DNA of 31,388 bases from Fimenecus sp045611635 (GCA_045611635.1 JAZKXL010000050.1:1-31388); one strand, 5' to 3'. Numbered from the stretch's first letter, positions 1 to 7,944 are shown. Numbers and translations are program-made. Notes: generated from the sequence alone by a model not told the origin.

Positions 1-1259
1 ACATTCTTTTGAAGCACCATACTAACCTCTTCACGAAGGGCATGGATTTTGTATTCTTTAACATTAACACCGCCAACAAGCACTTGACCTTCAGTAACAT
101 CATAAAGTCGTGGAATAAGCTGTACAAGACTTGTTTTAGCGCTACCTGTTGCACCAATAATACCCACCATTTCGCCACTTTCAATTTTGAATGTGGCATT
201 TTTAATTACAGGATGTGCTGCACCGTCATACTTAAAATATGTGTTTACAAACTCAATAGAGCCATCTTTTACATTTGTATTTGTGGCATTATCATCTCTA
301 ATATCAGGAATTTCATTAATAACCTCATTAATACGCTTTGCACTTGCTTGTGACATAAAGAATTGCATAATAAGGAAAACAACCATTAAAAAGCTCATAA
401 GAATTTGCATTACATATGTGTATATGGCTGTAAAGTCACCAATAAGCAAGGTTTCAGCTGAAATTAATTTTGCTGAAATATAAAGAATTGAAAGGATTGT
501 GCCATACATAATTATCATAAATGTTGGCTGACCTAAAATCATAAGTTTTTCCGCAAAAATTGCTGCGTCAAACAAATTATCGTTTGCCTTTTTAAATTTA
601 TCTTTTTCATAGTCGGAGCGTACAAATGCTTTAACTACTCTTATATTTGTAAGATTTTCTTGAATTGATGCATTGAAGCCGTCAAACATTTCTAAGAGTT
701 TCTTAAATCGTTTCATTGAAATAGGTGCAAAAATTACAAGTATAAGAATAATAATTGGAAGCGCAACAAGGAAAACTGACGCAACGTCTTTACTAATTTT
801 AATTGTAATAATAAGTGCTGCAACAAATTGCACAGGTGCGCGGAAAAGCATTCTTATCATCATAACAAATGTATTTTGAACACTGTTTACATCAGTTGTA
901 AGGCGCGTAATGAGTGATGCGGTTGAAAAACGGTCAATATTTGAAAATGAGAATGTTTGAATTTTGCCAATCATATTTTCACGAAGCTTTGCACCAAATC
1001 CCATACCTGCAACCGCTGCTGCACGAGCCGCTAATGTACCACTACAAAGTGAGGCAAAAGCATATAAAAGCATACGTAACCCGTAGTTTAACACCTGACT
1101 CATACTGCCCTCGTTAAAGCCCTCTGATTGAATAAGATTCACAATATCTGCCATTACAAGAGGAATCATAAGTTCAAGCACAACCTCACCAACCATAAAT
1201 ATTGGTGACATTATAGCGTGTACAATATATTTTTTCGCGTATTTTAATAACTTAAACAT
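1..1259 (-). CDS. ABC exporter subunit, fused membrane and ATPase domains (partial, 3' end off the left edge)
   Basis: Half-transporter of the multidrug/lipid exporter class, acting in the cytoplasmic membrane, usually as a heterodimer with a second subunit encoded next to it. The 419 visible residues hold an N-terminal six-helix transmembrane domain (about residues 10-320, including the typical ENLTNIRVVKAF segment) and the start of the nucleotide-binding domain, with Walker A GATGSAKTS at about 369-377 and a Q-loop (VLQK) at the edge. Alanine replaces the usual second-last glycine of Walker A, a variant I recall in Firmicutes exporters of this group. The ATG lies inside the last codons of the upstream marR-type gene (8-base overlap) and has a good AAGGAGG site, so the two are co-transcribed and probably translationally coupled. 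Signature motif and Walker B lie outside the window. The substrate cannot be told. Confidence 0.92.
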   Translation of the reverse strand, partial: MFKLLKYAKKYIVHAIMSPIFMVGEVVLELMIPLVMADIVNLIQSEGFNEGSMSQVLNYGLRMLLYAFASLCSGTLAARAAAVAGMGFGAKLRENMIGKIQTFSFSNIDRFSTASLITRLTTDVNSVQNTFVMMIRMLFRAPVQFVAALIITIKISKDVASVFLVALPIIILILVIFAPISMKRFKKLLEMFDGFNASIQENLTNIRVVKAFVRSDYEKDKFKKANDNLFDAAIFAEKLMILGQPTFMIIMYGTILSILYISAKLISAETLLIGDFTAIYTYVMQILMSFLMVVFLIMQFFMSQASAKRINEVINEIPDIRDDNATNTNVKDGSIEFVNTYFKYDGAAHPVIKNATFKIESGEMVGIIGATGSAKTSLVQLIPRLYDVTEGQVLVGGVNVKEYKIHALREEVSMVLQKN

Positions 1260-1701
1260 GCTCTTCCTCCTTTATAAAATTAGTTATGTTTTTATTCATT
1301 CTTTCAAGAAATGTTACCATTAAATCCATTTCTTCTTCAGTAAAACCCTTATATGCAATATCATCAATTCGCATAAAAGTTTGTTCAGCAAACATATGAA
1401 GCTCTTTACCTTTTTTAGTTAGTTTTACTGTATTTCTTCTTGCATCCTTTTTATTTTCAAGACGCACAACAAGCCCTGATTCTTCCATTCTTTTAAGTGA
1501 AGTTGCCACAGATGGTGGAGAAATATGCAAAAATTCGGCAATTTCTTTTTGTGTTGCATTTTCGTGGTCACTTAAATATTTAAGAATAGGGGGTTGACCA
1601 AAATATATTCCCTTTTCACGAAACCGTGTATCAACAATATTTCTATGATTACAGTGGTAAGCGTGAAAAGCGCTATTTATTTTCTTTACCTTTTCTATCA
1701 T
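1252..1701 (-). CDS. MarR-family transcriptional regulator
   Basis: Winged helix-turn-helix regulator of 149 residues, the normal MarR length. The helix-turn-helix is at about residues 50-75 (QKEIAEFLHISPPSVATSLK) and the beta-wing carries the family hallmark around KKDARRNTVKLT, followed by a C-terminal dimerisation helix pair. It is the first gene of an operon with the overlapping ABC exporter subunit, the usual layout of a drug- or toxin-responsive repressor controlling its own exporter. Ribosome binding site AAAGGTAG precedes the ATG. Two palindromes overlap its promoter (1726-1757), which fits autorepression. The ligand is unknown. Confidence 0.95.
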   Translation of the reverse strand: MIEKVKKINSAFHAYHCNHRNIVDTRFREKGIYFGQPPILKYLSDHENATQKEIAEFLHISPPSVATSLKRMEESGLVVRLENKKDARRNTVKLTKKGKELHMFAEQTFMRIDDIAYKGFTEEEMDLMVTFLERMNKNITNFIKEEEHV

Positions 1702-1725
1702 TTTTTCACTACCTTTTTAAATTAG

Positions 1726-1737
1726 TTAATCGATTAA
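1726..1737. promoter_or_regulatory. 12-base palindrome, likely MarR operator 2
   Basis: TTAATCGATTAA is a perfect palindrome directly next to the larger one and shares its TTAA half-site flavour. Its centre lies 15 bases from the centre of operator 1, so two dimers could bind the early transcribed region side by side. Inferred. Confidence 0.5.
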
Positions 1738-1757
1738 TAGTTAACCGGTTAACTATT
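1736..1757. promoter_or_regulatory. 22-base perfect palindrome, likely MarR operator 1
   Basis: AATAGTTAACC/GGTTAACTATT is a perfect inverted repeat. It covers the predicted transcription start of the marR-ABC operon, where a bound dimer would block RNA polymerase. The operator role is inferred from position and symmetry. Confidence 0.65.
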
Positions 1758-1761
1758 TTTA

Positions 1762-1789
1762 ATTATATACTCTTTTTTTTATAAGTCAA
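1762..1789 (-). promoter_or_regulatory. Promoter of the marR-ABC exporter operon
   Basis: On the minus strand TTGACT (1784-1789) and TATAAT (1762-1767) are separated by 16 bases, a near-consensus housekeeping promoter. Transcription would start near 1755, inside the palindrome at 1736-1757. Confidence 0.75.
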
Positions 1790-1794
1790 CACCG

Positions 1795-1843
1795 AAAAAA
1801 CGCCTTATTTGTGAACTTTTTGTTAACAATTTGGCGATTTTTT
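1795..1843. terminator. Terminator-like hairpin at the left border of the phage head cassette
   Basis: A-run plus CGCC (1795-1804) pairs with GGCG plus T-run (1833-1843, one bulged A). An inner stem (1809-1816 with 1822-1829, one mismatch) closes on a T5 loop. It has T-tracts in both directions and could insulate the cassette from the marR promoter region. The stem is AT-rich, so strength is uncertain. Confidence 0.4.
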
Positions 1844-1935
1844 AATTTTGTCTCACTTTTTGCGAAACAAATATGCTTTTTGGCGCTATATATGGAGGGT
1901 ATTTTTTTTTGAAACTCTTCGGAAAGGAGTAAAAA

Positions 1936-2427
1936 ATGAACGAGAAAAAACTTACAAAAAAAGAATTGAATTTTTGCCGTATATATGTGCGACTTCGAAA
2001 TCCAAAAGAAGCGGCACTTCACGCAGGATATGATATTTTACCCGAATATCGTGCAATAAGTCTTTTGTCAAAGAAAGAAATCCGTAAAAAAATCACAGAG
2101 TTAGAAAAAGAAGCTCTTGCCGACGAAAATCTTATATCGGCAGGACTTCAACGCCTTGCATTTGGCTCTTGTGCGGATGCGGTTAAACTTATTCTTTCGG
2201 TGAATCAAAACACCTCCCCCGATATTGATTCGCTTGATTTATTCAATGTAGCGGAAATTAAGTTTACTTGCGGAAAAAGTATGGAAATTAAATTTTTTGA
2301 CCGACTAAAAGCCCTTGAGAAACTTGCGGAAGTATCGCAAAACGGTAAAGAAACCGGTGCAATTTCATTTTATGAAGCACTTGAGCGAAGCGCTAGAAAG
2401 CATGGGTCAGGTGTGCAAGATGGCTGA
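1936..2427 (+). CDS. terS: Phage terminase small subunit
   Basis: DNA-recognition subunit of the packaging motor, 163 residues. The N-terminus (LTKKELNFCRIYVRLRNPKE, then AALHAGY) is the characteristic helix-turn-helix of Terminase_2-type small subunits, followed by a helical oligomerisation region with charged repeats. The start is fixed by a GGAAAGGAG site seven bases upstream. It is the first gene of the cassette and overlaps the large subunit gene by 8 bases, so the pair is likely translationally coupled. The family binds the phage pac/cos site; no candidate site could be recognised. Confidence 0.85.
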   Translation: MNEKKLTKKELNFCRIYVRLRNPKEAALHAGYDILPEYRAISLLSKKEIRKKITELEKEALADENLISAGLQRLAFGSCADAVKLILSVNQNTSPDIDSLDLFNVAEIKFTCGKSMEIKFFDRLKALEKLAEVSQNGKETGAISFYEALERSARKHGSGVQDG

Positions 2428-3682
2428 TATTAAATTCCGCGAATTCTCACAAAAGCAACTTACAGTACTGAGTTGGTGGTGCGAAAGTAGTCAATATAAA
2501 GATTATGACGCTATTATTTGCGACGGTGCTGTACGAAGCGGAAAAACAGTTTGTATGTCAATTTCGTTCATTCTTTGGGCTTTTTACCGATTTTCAGACT
2601 GCTCGTTTGCTCTTTGCGGTAAAACAATCACATCATTACGAAGAAATGTAGTCACTCCCCTGCTACCGCTACTTTGTGATATGGGATTTACAGTAAAAGA
2701 CCGAAAAAGCAGTAACTTCATTGAAATAAGCAACGGCAACAAGGTTAACAAATTTTATCTTTTTGGTGGTCGTGATGAATCATCCGCATCACTTATTCAA
2801 GGTATGACACTTTGCGGAGTTTTGCTTGACGAGGTTGCGCTTATGCCACGCTCATTCGTTGAACAGGCGTTGGCAAGATGCTCAGTCACAGGGTCAAAAT
2901 TGTGGTTTAACTGCAACCCTGAAAATCCACGCCACTGGTTTCATACTGAATGGATTAAAAAAGCAAAGGAAAAGAATTGTCTTTACCTTCATTTTCTTAT
3001 GGATGATAATCCTTCACTGTCAACAAAAATCCGCAACCGATACAAGTCCCTTTATTCAGGCGCTTTCTATGAAAGGTTTGTGCTGGGAAAATGGGTGGCG
3101 GTTAATGGTCTTGTTTACCCCTTTTTTAATGAAAAAGAACACGTTACAAATACTCTTCCAAAAAATTGCAGTCAGTATTACATTTCATGCGACTATGGTA
3201 CTGTTAACCCTGCTTCTTTTGGCTTGTGGGGACTTTCTAACGGCATTTGGTACAGACTTAGAGAATTTTATCATGATTCAAAGGCAAAGGGATTTCAAAT
3301 GACCGACAAAGAATACTATGACGAATTAGTAAATCTTGCAGGTGACAAAAGACTTGAAGCGGTAATCGTTGACCCCTCGGCTGCCTCTTTTATAGAGTGT
3401 ATTCGCCGCGAAGGTAAGTTTCGCGTAATACCCGCCAAGAATCAGGTTACTGATGGAATACGCAAGGTAAGTGAAAAACTGAAATGCAAAGAAATTCTAA
3501 TTGGTGACTCCTGTACGGATACAATCCGAGAATTTGGAATGTACCGTTGGGACACAAACGGGGTTAATGACGCCCCACGAAAAGAGTATGACCACGCTAT
3601 GGACGATATTCGTTATTTTGTGGCAACTGCTCTTGAACATCTAGACGGATTTGGCTTTGCCTTATCCGTTGAAAGAAACTAA
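2420..3682 (+). CDS. terL: Phage terminase large subunit (ATPase and nuclease)
   Basis: Packaging motor that drives DNA into the prohead and cuts it, PBSX/Terminase_3-like, 420 residues. Walker A GAVRSGKT is at 36-43, Walker B VLLDE at 134-138 and the coupling motif NCNPENP at 164-170. The RNase H-like nuclease domain keeps its acidic residues: D258 (SCDYG), D318 (VIVDPS) and D395 (DHAMDD). All expected catalytic residues are present, so the enzyme looks functional. The frame stays open further upstream to 2315, but the ATG at 2420 starts the conserved part and gives a typical 8-base overlap with the small subunit gene. Confidence 0.95.
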   Translation: MADIKFREFSQKQLTVLSWWCESSQYKDYDAIICDGAVRSGKTVCMSISFILWAFYRFSDCSFALCGKTITSLRRNVVTPLLPLLCDMGFTVKDRKSSNFIEISNGNKVNKFYLFGGRDESSASLIQGMTLCGVLLDEVALMPRSFVEQALARCSVTGSKLWFNCNPENPRHWFHTEWIKKAKEKNCLYLHFLMDDNPSLSTKIRNRYKSLYSGAFYERFVLGKWVAVNGLVYPFFNEKEHVTNTLPKNCSQYYISCDYGTVNPASFGLWGLSNGIWYRLREFYHDSKAKGFQMTDKEYYDELVNLAGDKRLEAVIVDPSAASFIECIRREGKFRVIPAKNQVTDGIRKVSEKLKCKEILIGDSCTDTIREFGMYRWDTNGVNDAPRKEYDHAMDDIRYFVATALEHLDGFGFALSVERN

Positions 3683-3700
3683 ATGAAAGGAGAACGAAAT

Positions 3701-4834
3701 TTGTCTATATTCCAGAAAATGGCAAACAAAAAAGTTTGCGCTTCTTCTCCACAAACGTCTAATTCACACACATTTGACCTTTTGGCAACGTACTCGCCCG
3801 CCATGGTTTGCAACCCTGACCTTTACAAAATGTTAAGGGAAGCAATTCCCGTTATTGACACAGCAATTCACAAAATTGTGCGTCTTACAGGCGGATTTAC
3901 AGTTGCTTCTAACAATGGCAAAAATCAAGCGCAACTTGACAATTTTTTACATAGTGTAAATGTTGGTGGTGTAGGTAAAGGACTTCAACAGTTTATTGAT
4001 ATTTACTTTGAACAACTACTCACCTACGGCACTGCTGCAGGTGAAATAGTTATGGACGCTGACGGAATCAATTCACTTTACAATGTACCAATCCGCAATA
4101 TTTCACTTAAACGAAATCCGCAAAACTTTAACGAAATTCTTATTTGCCGACCTGACAATAACACAGGTATTCCCGTTAAATATCAAGACCTTGTTATGTA
4201 TTCAGCACTTAATCCTGAGGCAGGTAGCATTACAGGCAACTCAATTCTTAAGGGGCTTCCTTTTGTAGCATCTATTCTTGTTAAGATTTATGAGTCTATT
4301 GGTCAAAACTGGGAAAGAGCCGGCAACCTTCGTTATGCGGTTACATATAACCCTGGCTCTGATATGCTTGACCGTGCTTATGCAAAGGAGCGTGCTACAC
4401 AAATTGCAAATGAATGGGCAAACGCTATGGATAAAAACAGCGTTAAGGATTTTGTTGCGGTTGGTGATGTGCAAATTAAAGTGATTGGCGCTGATAATCA
4501 AGTGCTAGACAGTAATATTCCTGTTAGACAAATGCTTGAGCAAATTGTAGCAAAACTTTCTATCCCACCATTTATGCTTGGTCTTTCTTGGAGTACAACT
4601 GAAAGAATGTCATCACAACAAGCGGATGCTCTTACAACTGAACTTACTGCATATAGAAGAATTCTTACACCAGTTATTGAGAAAATTTGCAATATTTTCT
4701 TGCGTCTTTGTGGCAATAGCGACGGAGTACAAGTGGTGTGGGATGAAATCACATTGCAAGACACAGTTGAGCTTGCACGCGCCCAACTTTATTCGGCACA
4801 AGCAAAATCGCTTTCGGGAGGTGACAGCAAATGA
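3701..4834 (+). CDS. Phage portal protein
   Basis: Dodecameric ring at the capsid vertex through which DNA enters and to which neck proteins attach. About 377 residues, with the stem/crown architecture expected of siphovirus portals: an N-terminal IPVIDTAIHKIVRLTGGF region, a central SIPPFMLGLS segment and a C-terminal helical crown. I place the start at TTG 3701 because a clear AAAGGAG (3686-3692) sits eight bases ahead of it. An in-frame ATG at 3683 directly follows the terL stop but lacks a good ribosome site, and would add six residues. The stop overlaps the next gene by 4 bases. Confidence 0.9.
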   Translation: MSIFQKMANKKVCASSPQTSNSHTFDLLATYSPAMVCNPDLYKMLREAIPVIDTAIHKIVRLTGGFTVASNNGKNQAQLDNFLHSVNVGGVGKGLQQFIDIYFEQLLTYGTAAGEIVMDADGINSLYNVPIRNISLKRNPQNFNEILICRPDNNTGIPVKYQDLVMYSALNPEAGSITGNSILKGLPFVASILVKIYESIGQNWERAGNLRYAVTYNPGSDMLDRAYAKERATQIANEWANAMDKNSVKDFVAVGDVQIKVIGADNQVLDSNIPVRQMLEQIVAKLSIPPFMLGLSWSTTERMSSQQADALTTELTAYRRILTPVIEKICNIFLRLCGNSDGVQVVWDEITLQDTVELARAQLYSAQAKSLSGGDSK

Positions 4835-5781
4835 TTAAGTGCTATCAATCAAAAAATGAAATTGGTGTGCCAAGTGATGAAGATATGATGCTTATCAATG
4901 AGCACACTCTTAAATCTCTCACAAAAGATGATGTTTTTTGCTTTAGCGTAATTCTTTGTGACAACGACATTGACCGTGATTTTGAGCGCTTTGATGAAGA
5001 CGCCCTTAAAACTCTTGAAAAACTTTTTATAGGTAAAACAGGAATTCACAACCACAGTATGAAAAGTGAAGACCAAAACTCACGCACATACAAAACGCAG
5101 GTTATTATTGACAACACTCGCAAAACTACTGATGGATTACCTTACACCTATTTAAAAGCGTGGTGCTACACTGTCCGTAGCGAAAAAAATGAGTCGCTTA
5201 TTCGAGATATTGAAAGTGGCATAAAAAAAGAGGTAAGCATTAGCTGTGCAAGTGATAGTCGCATTTGTTCAGTTTGTGGCGAAGCCCACTGCAATCATAT
5301 TGCAGGGCGCAAATACAACGGTAGCCGTTGCTACAAAACAATTACAAACATAACTGATGCTTATGAATGGTCATTTGTGGCAGTACCTGCACAACGAAAT
5401 GCAGGTGTTACAAAATCTTATAAAAAGGAGAGAACTATGGAGAATATTTTAAAATCCATTAAAGAAGAAAAATCACTTACCTTAAGTGAAAATGAACTTA
5501 AAAAGGTTTCAAGTTATATTGAAACTCTTGAAAAGAAAGGTGCAGACGGTGAAAAATATAGAAACTCACTTTGCACAAAAATTAAGTCATATTTTTCTTT
5601 AGCAATTCCTGAAATTCACGAGAATTGCATTGACGAAATGCTTGTATGCCTTTCAACTAAAAATCTTGAAGAACTCGGTAAGGCAATGAGCAAAAAAGCA
5701 AACCAGGTTGTGCCCATTACAGGTCAACTTTACACTGAAGAAAAAAATGATAACAACGCTAACAGCCAATTTAAATTTTAA
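4831..5781 (+). CDS. Prohead maturation protease with C-terminal scaffold domain
   Basis: A 316-residue protein joining two head-assembly functions. Residues 30-200 look like an HK97/U35-type prohead protease: a FCFSVILCDNDIDRDFERF opening, a candidate catalytic histidine in GIHNH (H73 or H75), and a candidate catalytic serine in KEVSISC (S136 or S138), followed by AYEWSFVAVPAQRNAG. A cysteine cluster (C146, C149, C154, H156) looks like a zinc site inserted behind the serine. Residues 203-316 are charged and helical, as in scaffold or delta domains, and can also be made alone from an internal start. The position between portal and capsid genes is the standard one. Protease class is inferred from motif and order. 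Confidence 0.8.
   Translation: MIKCYQSKNEIGVPSDEDMMLINEHTLKSLTKDDVFCFSVILCDNDIDRDFERFDEDALKTLEKLFIGKTGIHNHSMKSEDQNSRTYKTQVIIDNTRKTTDGLPYTYLKAWCYTVRSEKNESLIRDIESGIKKEVSISCASDSRICSVCGEAHCNHIAGRKYNGSRCYKTITNITDAYEWSFVAVPAQRNAGVTKSYKKERTMENILKSIKEEKSLTLSENELKKVSSYIETLEKKGADGEKYRNSLCTKIKSYFSLAIPEIHENCIDEMLVCLSTKNLEELGKAMSKKANQVVPITGQLYTEEKNDNNANSQFKF
5437..5781 (+). CDS. Nested in-frame scaffold protein (internal start within the protease gene)
   Basis: An in-frame ATG at 5437 is preceded by AAAAAGGAG (5422-5430) at six bases, as strong a ribosome site as any in the cassette. It would yield a 114-residue product starting MENILKSIKEEKSLTLSENE, identical to the C-terminal part of the protease protein. 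Lambda C/Nu3 uses the same design to make separate scaffold. A ribosome site this good buried in a coding region is hard to explain otherwise, but internal initiation is not proven. Confidence 0.55.
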   Translation: MENILKSIKEEKSLTLSENELKKVSSYIETLEKKGADGEKYRNSLCTKIKSYFSLAIPEIHENCIDEMLVCLSTKNLEELGKAMSKKANQVVPITGQLYTEEKNDNNANSQFKF

Positions 5782-5795
5782 GGAGGATATAATTT

Positions 5796-6800
5796 ATGGC
5801 AACATTTGAAACAATTAAACTTGATAAAGGTCTTTATGGTACAGGTAAGGGTTTTCTTACTGAACTTGAAAAAATTGACCCAAGCGAAAACTACAAGGGT
5901 ACATCTTTAGAAAATCTTGATGCTTTTGAGCGTCAGTTAAAGCGTTTTGACATTAAAATCAAAGGTGCCGGTAGTGATGCAGTAGAAAAATTCTTTGCAA
6001 CTACTGACTCAGCAGTGCTTTTCCCTGAATATGTATCTCGTGCAGTCCGCCAAGGTATTGAAGAAGCAAATAACCTTGACGCAATTATTGCAACAAAAAC
6101 AAACATTAACGGTCTTGATTATAGAACAATTGCATCTACTCCAACCGCTGACGAAAAAGCACTTAAAGAGGTAGCGGAGGGTGCTTCTATTCCTGAGACG
6201 GTTGTTCACACTCAAGACAACCTTGTTACACTTAAAAAGCGTGGTAGAATGCTTGTTGCATCTTATGAAGCAATTCGTTTTCAACGCCTTGATTTATTCA
6301 CAGTTACACTCCGTCAAATTGGTGCTTACATTGCTCGCACACAATTTAAGGATGCAGTTAATGTGCTAATTAACGGTGACGGCAACGAAAACGCTGCAAG
6401 TGAAATTGCAACTGCAGCATCAGGAGTGCTCACTTATGAAGATTTAATCACACTTTGGAATTCATTCTCACCATATGAAATGAATACTCTTATTGCATCA
6501 CCTGACATTACTGCAAAGCTTCTTACAATGCCTGAATTCCGTGATGCTCCTGCAGGGCTTAACTTCCACGGCAAAGGCACAATGATTACACCACTTGGTG
6601 CAAAACTTATCAAATCAAACGACATTAACGGAACACTTATTGGTCTTGACAAAAACTGTGCTCTTGAAATGGTTACTGCAGGTGGCGTTATGACTGAATT
6701 TGACAAGCTTATTGACCGTCAGCTTGAACGTGCGGCAATTACTCAAATCTCTGGCTTTGCTAAAATCTTTGCTGACGCTTCAAAAGTTATGAATGTGTAA
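5796..6800 (+). CDS. HK97-fold major capsid protein
   Basis: Shell protein of the phage head, 334 residues. The order matches the HK97 fold: an N-terminal helical arm (1-65), a region around SAVLFPEYVSRAVRQGIEEA typical of Clostridia phage capsids, the extended E-loop with RTIASTPTADE, a long spine helix near QIGAYIARTQFKDAVNVLIN, and the A-domain with TLIASPDITAKLL and PLGAKLI. The gene has a textbook AAGGAGG site nine bases before its ATG, the strongest in the cassette, as expected for the most abundant product. No truncation is visible. Confidence 0.9.
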   Translation: MATFETIKLDKGLYGTGKGFLTELEKIDPSENYKGTSLENLDAFERQLKRFDIKIKGAGSDAVEKFFATTDSAVLFPEYVSRAVRQGIEEANNLDAIIATKTNINGLDYRTIASTPTADEKALKEVAEGASIPETVVHTQDNLVTLKKRGRMLVASYEAIRFQRLDLFTVTLRQIGAYIARTQFKDAVNVLINGDGNENAASEIATAASGVLTYEDLITLWNSFSPYEMNTLIASPDITAKLLTMPEFRDAPAGLNFHGKGTMITPLGAKLIKSNDINGTLIGLDKNCALEMVTAGGVMTEFDKLIDRQLERAAITQISGFAKIFADASKVMNV

Positions 6801-6810
6801 GGTGATTTAA

Positions 6811-7179
6811 ATGATTAACGTTTGGTCAGTTTCTCAGGTGCTTGAGGACACAGGCGTGTTGTCCCCTGAAGACACAAAAAAAGCGATGCCTTTTTGCATT
6901 TCGGCTTGTGCTAATCTTTCAAAACGACTTAAAGATGTAAAACACGAAGATGAGCCCGCCGTTATTAACGCTTGTGCAGGAATGGCGCTTTATAGCTTTA
7001 CTCTTTTGCAAGGTAGCTCTAGTGAAGATTTTTCATCCTTTAAAGCAGGTGATGTTACCATAAGTAAAAGTGCGTCAGCAAGCATTGAAAGTGCTATAAA
7101 ATTTCGTGACGAGAGCTTGCTTCAAGCATCTGAATACTTAACCGATGTGGATTTTGTGTTTAAGGCGGTCTCGATATGA
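6811..7179 (+). CDS. Phage head-tail connector protein (gp6-like)
   Basis: A 122-residue, mostly helical protein directly after the capsid gene, the position of the adaptor that stacks on the portal (HK97 gp6 / SPP1 gp15 class). The N-terminal SVSQVLEDTGVLSPEDTKKA and the internal NACAGMALYSFTLLQ fit the helical connector family. An AAGGTG site precedes the ATG, and its stop overlaps the next start (ATGA). Assignment rests on size, helix content and gene order. Confidence 0.65.
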   Translation: MINVWSVSQVLEDTGVLSPEDTKKAMPFCISACANLSKRLKDVKHEDEPAVINACAGMALYSFTLLQGSSSEDFSSFKAGDVTISKSASASIESAIKFRDESLLQASEYLTDVDFVFKAVSI

Positions 7180-7511
7180 ATGTAAATAAAATCCTTAATT
7201 CTTATGGAAACACAGTTTATATTTCAGGTAGTGATGGTTGGAATAGTCCATTGTTTAAAGCATTTATTCAGCCATTGCGATACAAAAACAAGTTGTATCA
7301 GCAAGGCAGTTACACCACCATTGGTGTAAACAAAAATAATGTTTACCTTTATATTGGACCTAGCACGCACGACCTTACAAAGCTTGATAACACATATAGA
7401 ATCCGCGATAAAGACAACAAAAAATACATTATTGACCGTGCCGAAAAAATTGTAGTTAACAATGCTATAGTTTATATTTGGGCGATTATTAGACAAACTA
7501 CGGAGGCATAA
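7176..7511 (+). CDS. Probable phage head closure / head-tail adaptor protein
   Basis: A 111-residue protein rich in beta strands (NTVYISG, NNVYLYIGP, AIVYIWAIIR), in the slot normally held by the head-closure protein that seals the connector (SPP1 gp16 class). It contains a repeated aromatic/beta pattern and a D-K-D-N-K-K-Y-I-I-D core common to such proteins. It starts in the stop of the preceding gene, so translation is coupled. I recognise no specific family motif; the role is inferred from order and fold type. Confidence 0.55.
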   Translation: MNVNKILNSYGNTVYISGSDGWNSPLFKAFIQPLRYKNKLYQQGSYTTIGVNKNNVYLYIGPSTHDLTKLDNTYRIRDKDNKKYIIDRAEKIVVNNAIVYIWAIIRQTTEA

Positions 7512-7512
7512 T

Positions 7513-7944
7513 ATGACAATTAACGGAACACTTGCCGAAACTGTTAAAAAGGCACTTGCAGGTGATGCAACTTTTAAAGACGTAACCTTCGTTATTGCCT
7601 ATGAGACTCCTATTAAGCCCACGCCCATAAGTAAACCCATTGTAGCAATCTATGCTAAGGATTGTAAAATTGGTGAACAACTTAAGGAGTCACTTGATTC
7701 AGGTGAGGTTGTCACAACCAATAAACGAGAGGTTTATACTACTATTTGTACTGATATTTACCTTCCCTATTCAATGGGAGGTAATGCAGGTCATAAACTT
7801 TATGACCGTATTGCAACCTTTCTTTTATACACAAAAAAATACAGTATTACGGAATCCACCTGTGCAAAATCAATTTATGATAGCAACTGTGAAGCAATAT
7901 TTCTTCACGCACAATTCACCTTTAAAAACACCGTTTTGGCATAA
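7513..7944 (+). CDS. Probable tail-terminator / neck protein, last gene of the cassette
   Basis: A 143-residue alpha/beta protein preceded by a good GGAGG site one base after the previous gene ends. The N-terminal helix (NGTLAETVKKALAG), a strand-rich middle (KPIVAIYAKDCKIGEQ, REVYTTICTDIYLPYSMGGN) and a helix with HKLYDRIATFLLYTK resemble the tail-terminator/completion ring (lambda gpU / SPP1 gp17 class), the protein where tails dock. Tail tube, tape measure and baseplate genes would normally follow, but transcription ends here at a strong terminator. Assignment is by position and general fold. Confidence 0.55.
   Translation: MTINGTLAETVKKALAGDATFKDVTFVIAYETPIKPTPISKPIVAIYAKDCKIGEQLKESLDSGEVVTTNKREVYTTICTDIYLPYSMGGNAGHKLYDRIATFLLYTKKYSITESTCAKSIYDSNCEAIFLHAQFTFKNTVLA

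Noticed and set aside
2826..3302. A 158-codon open frame inside the large terminase gene in another frame.
   Set aside because: Lies fully within terL, whose motifs are intact, and has no ribosome site or protein-like pattern. It is a shadow frame.
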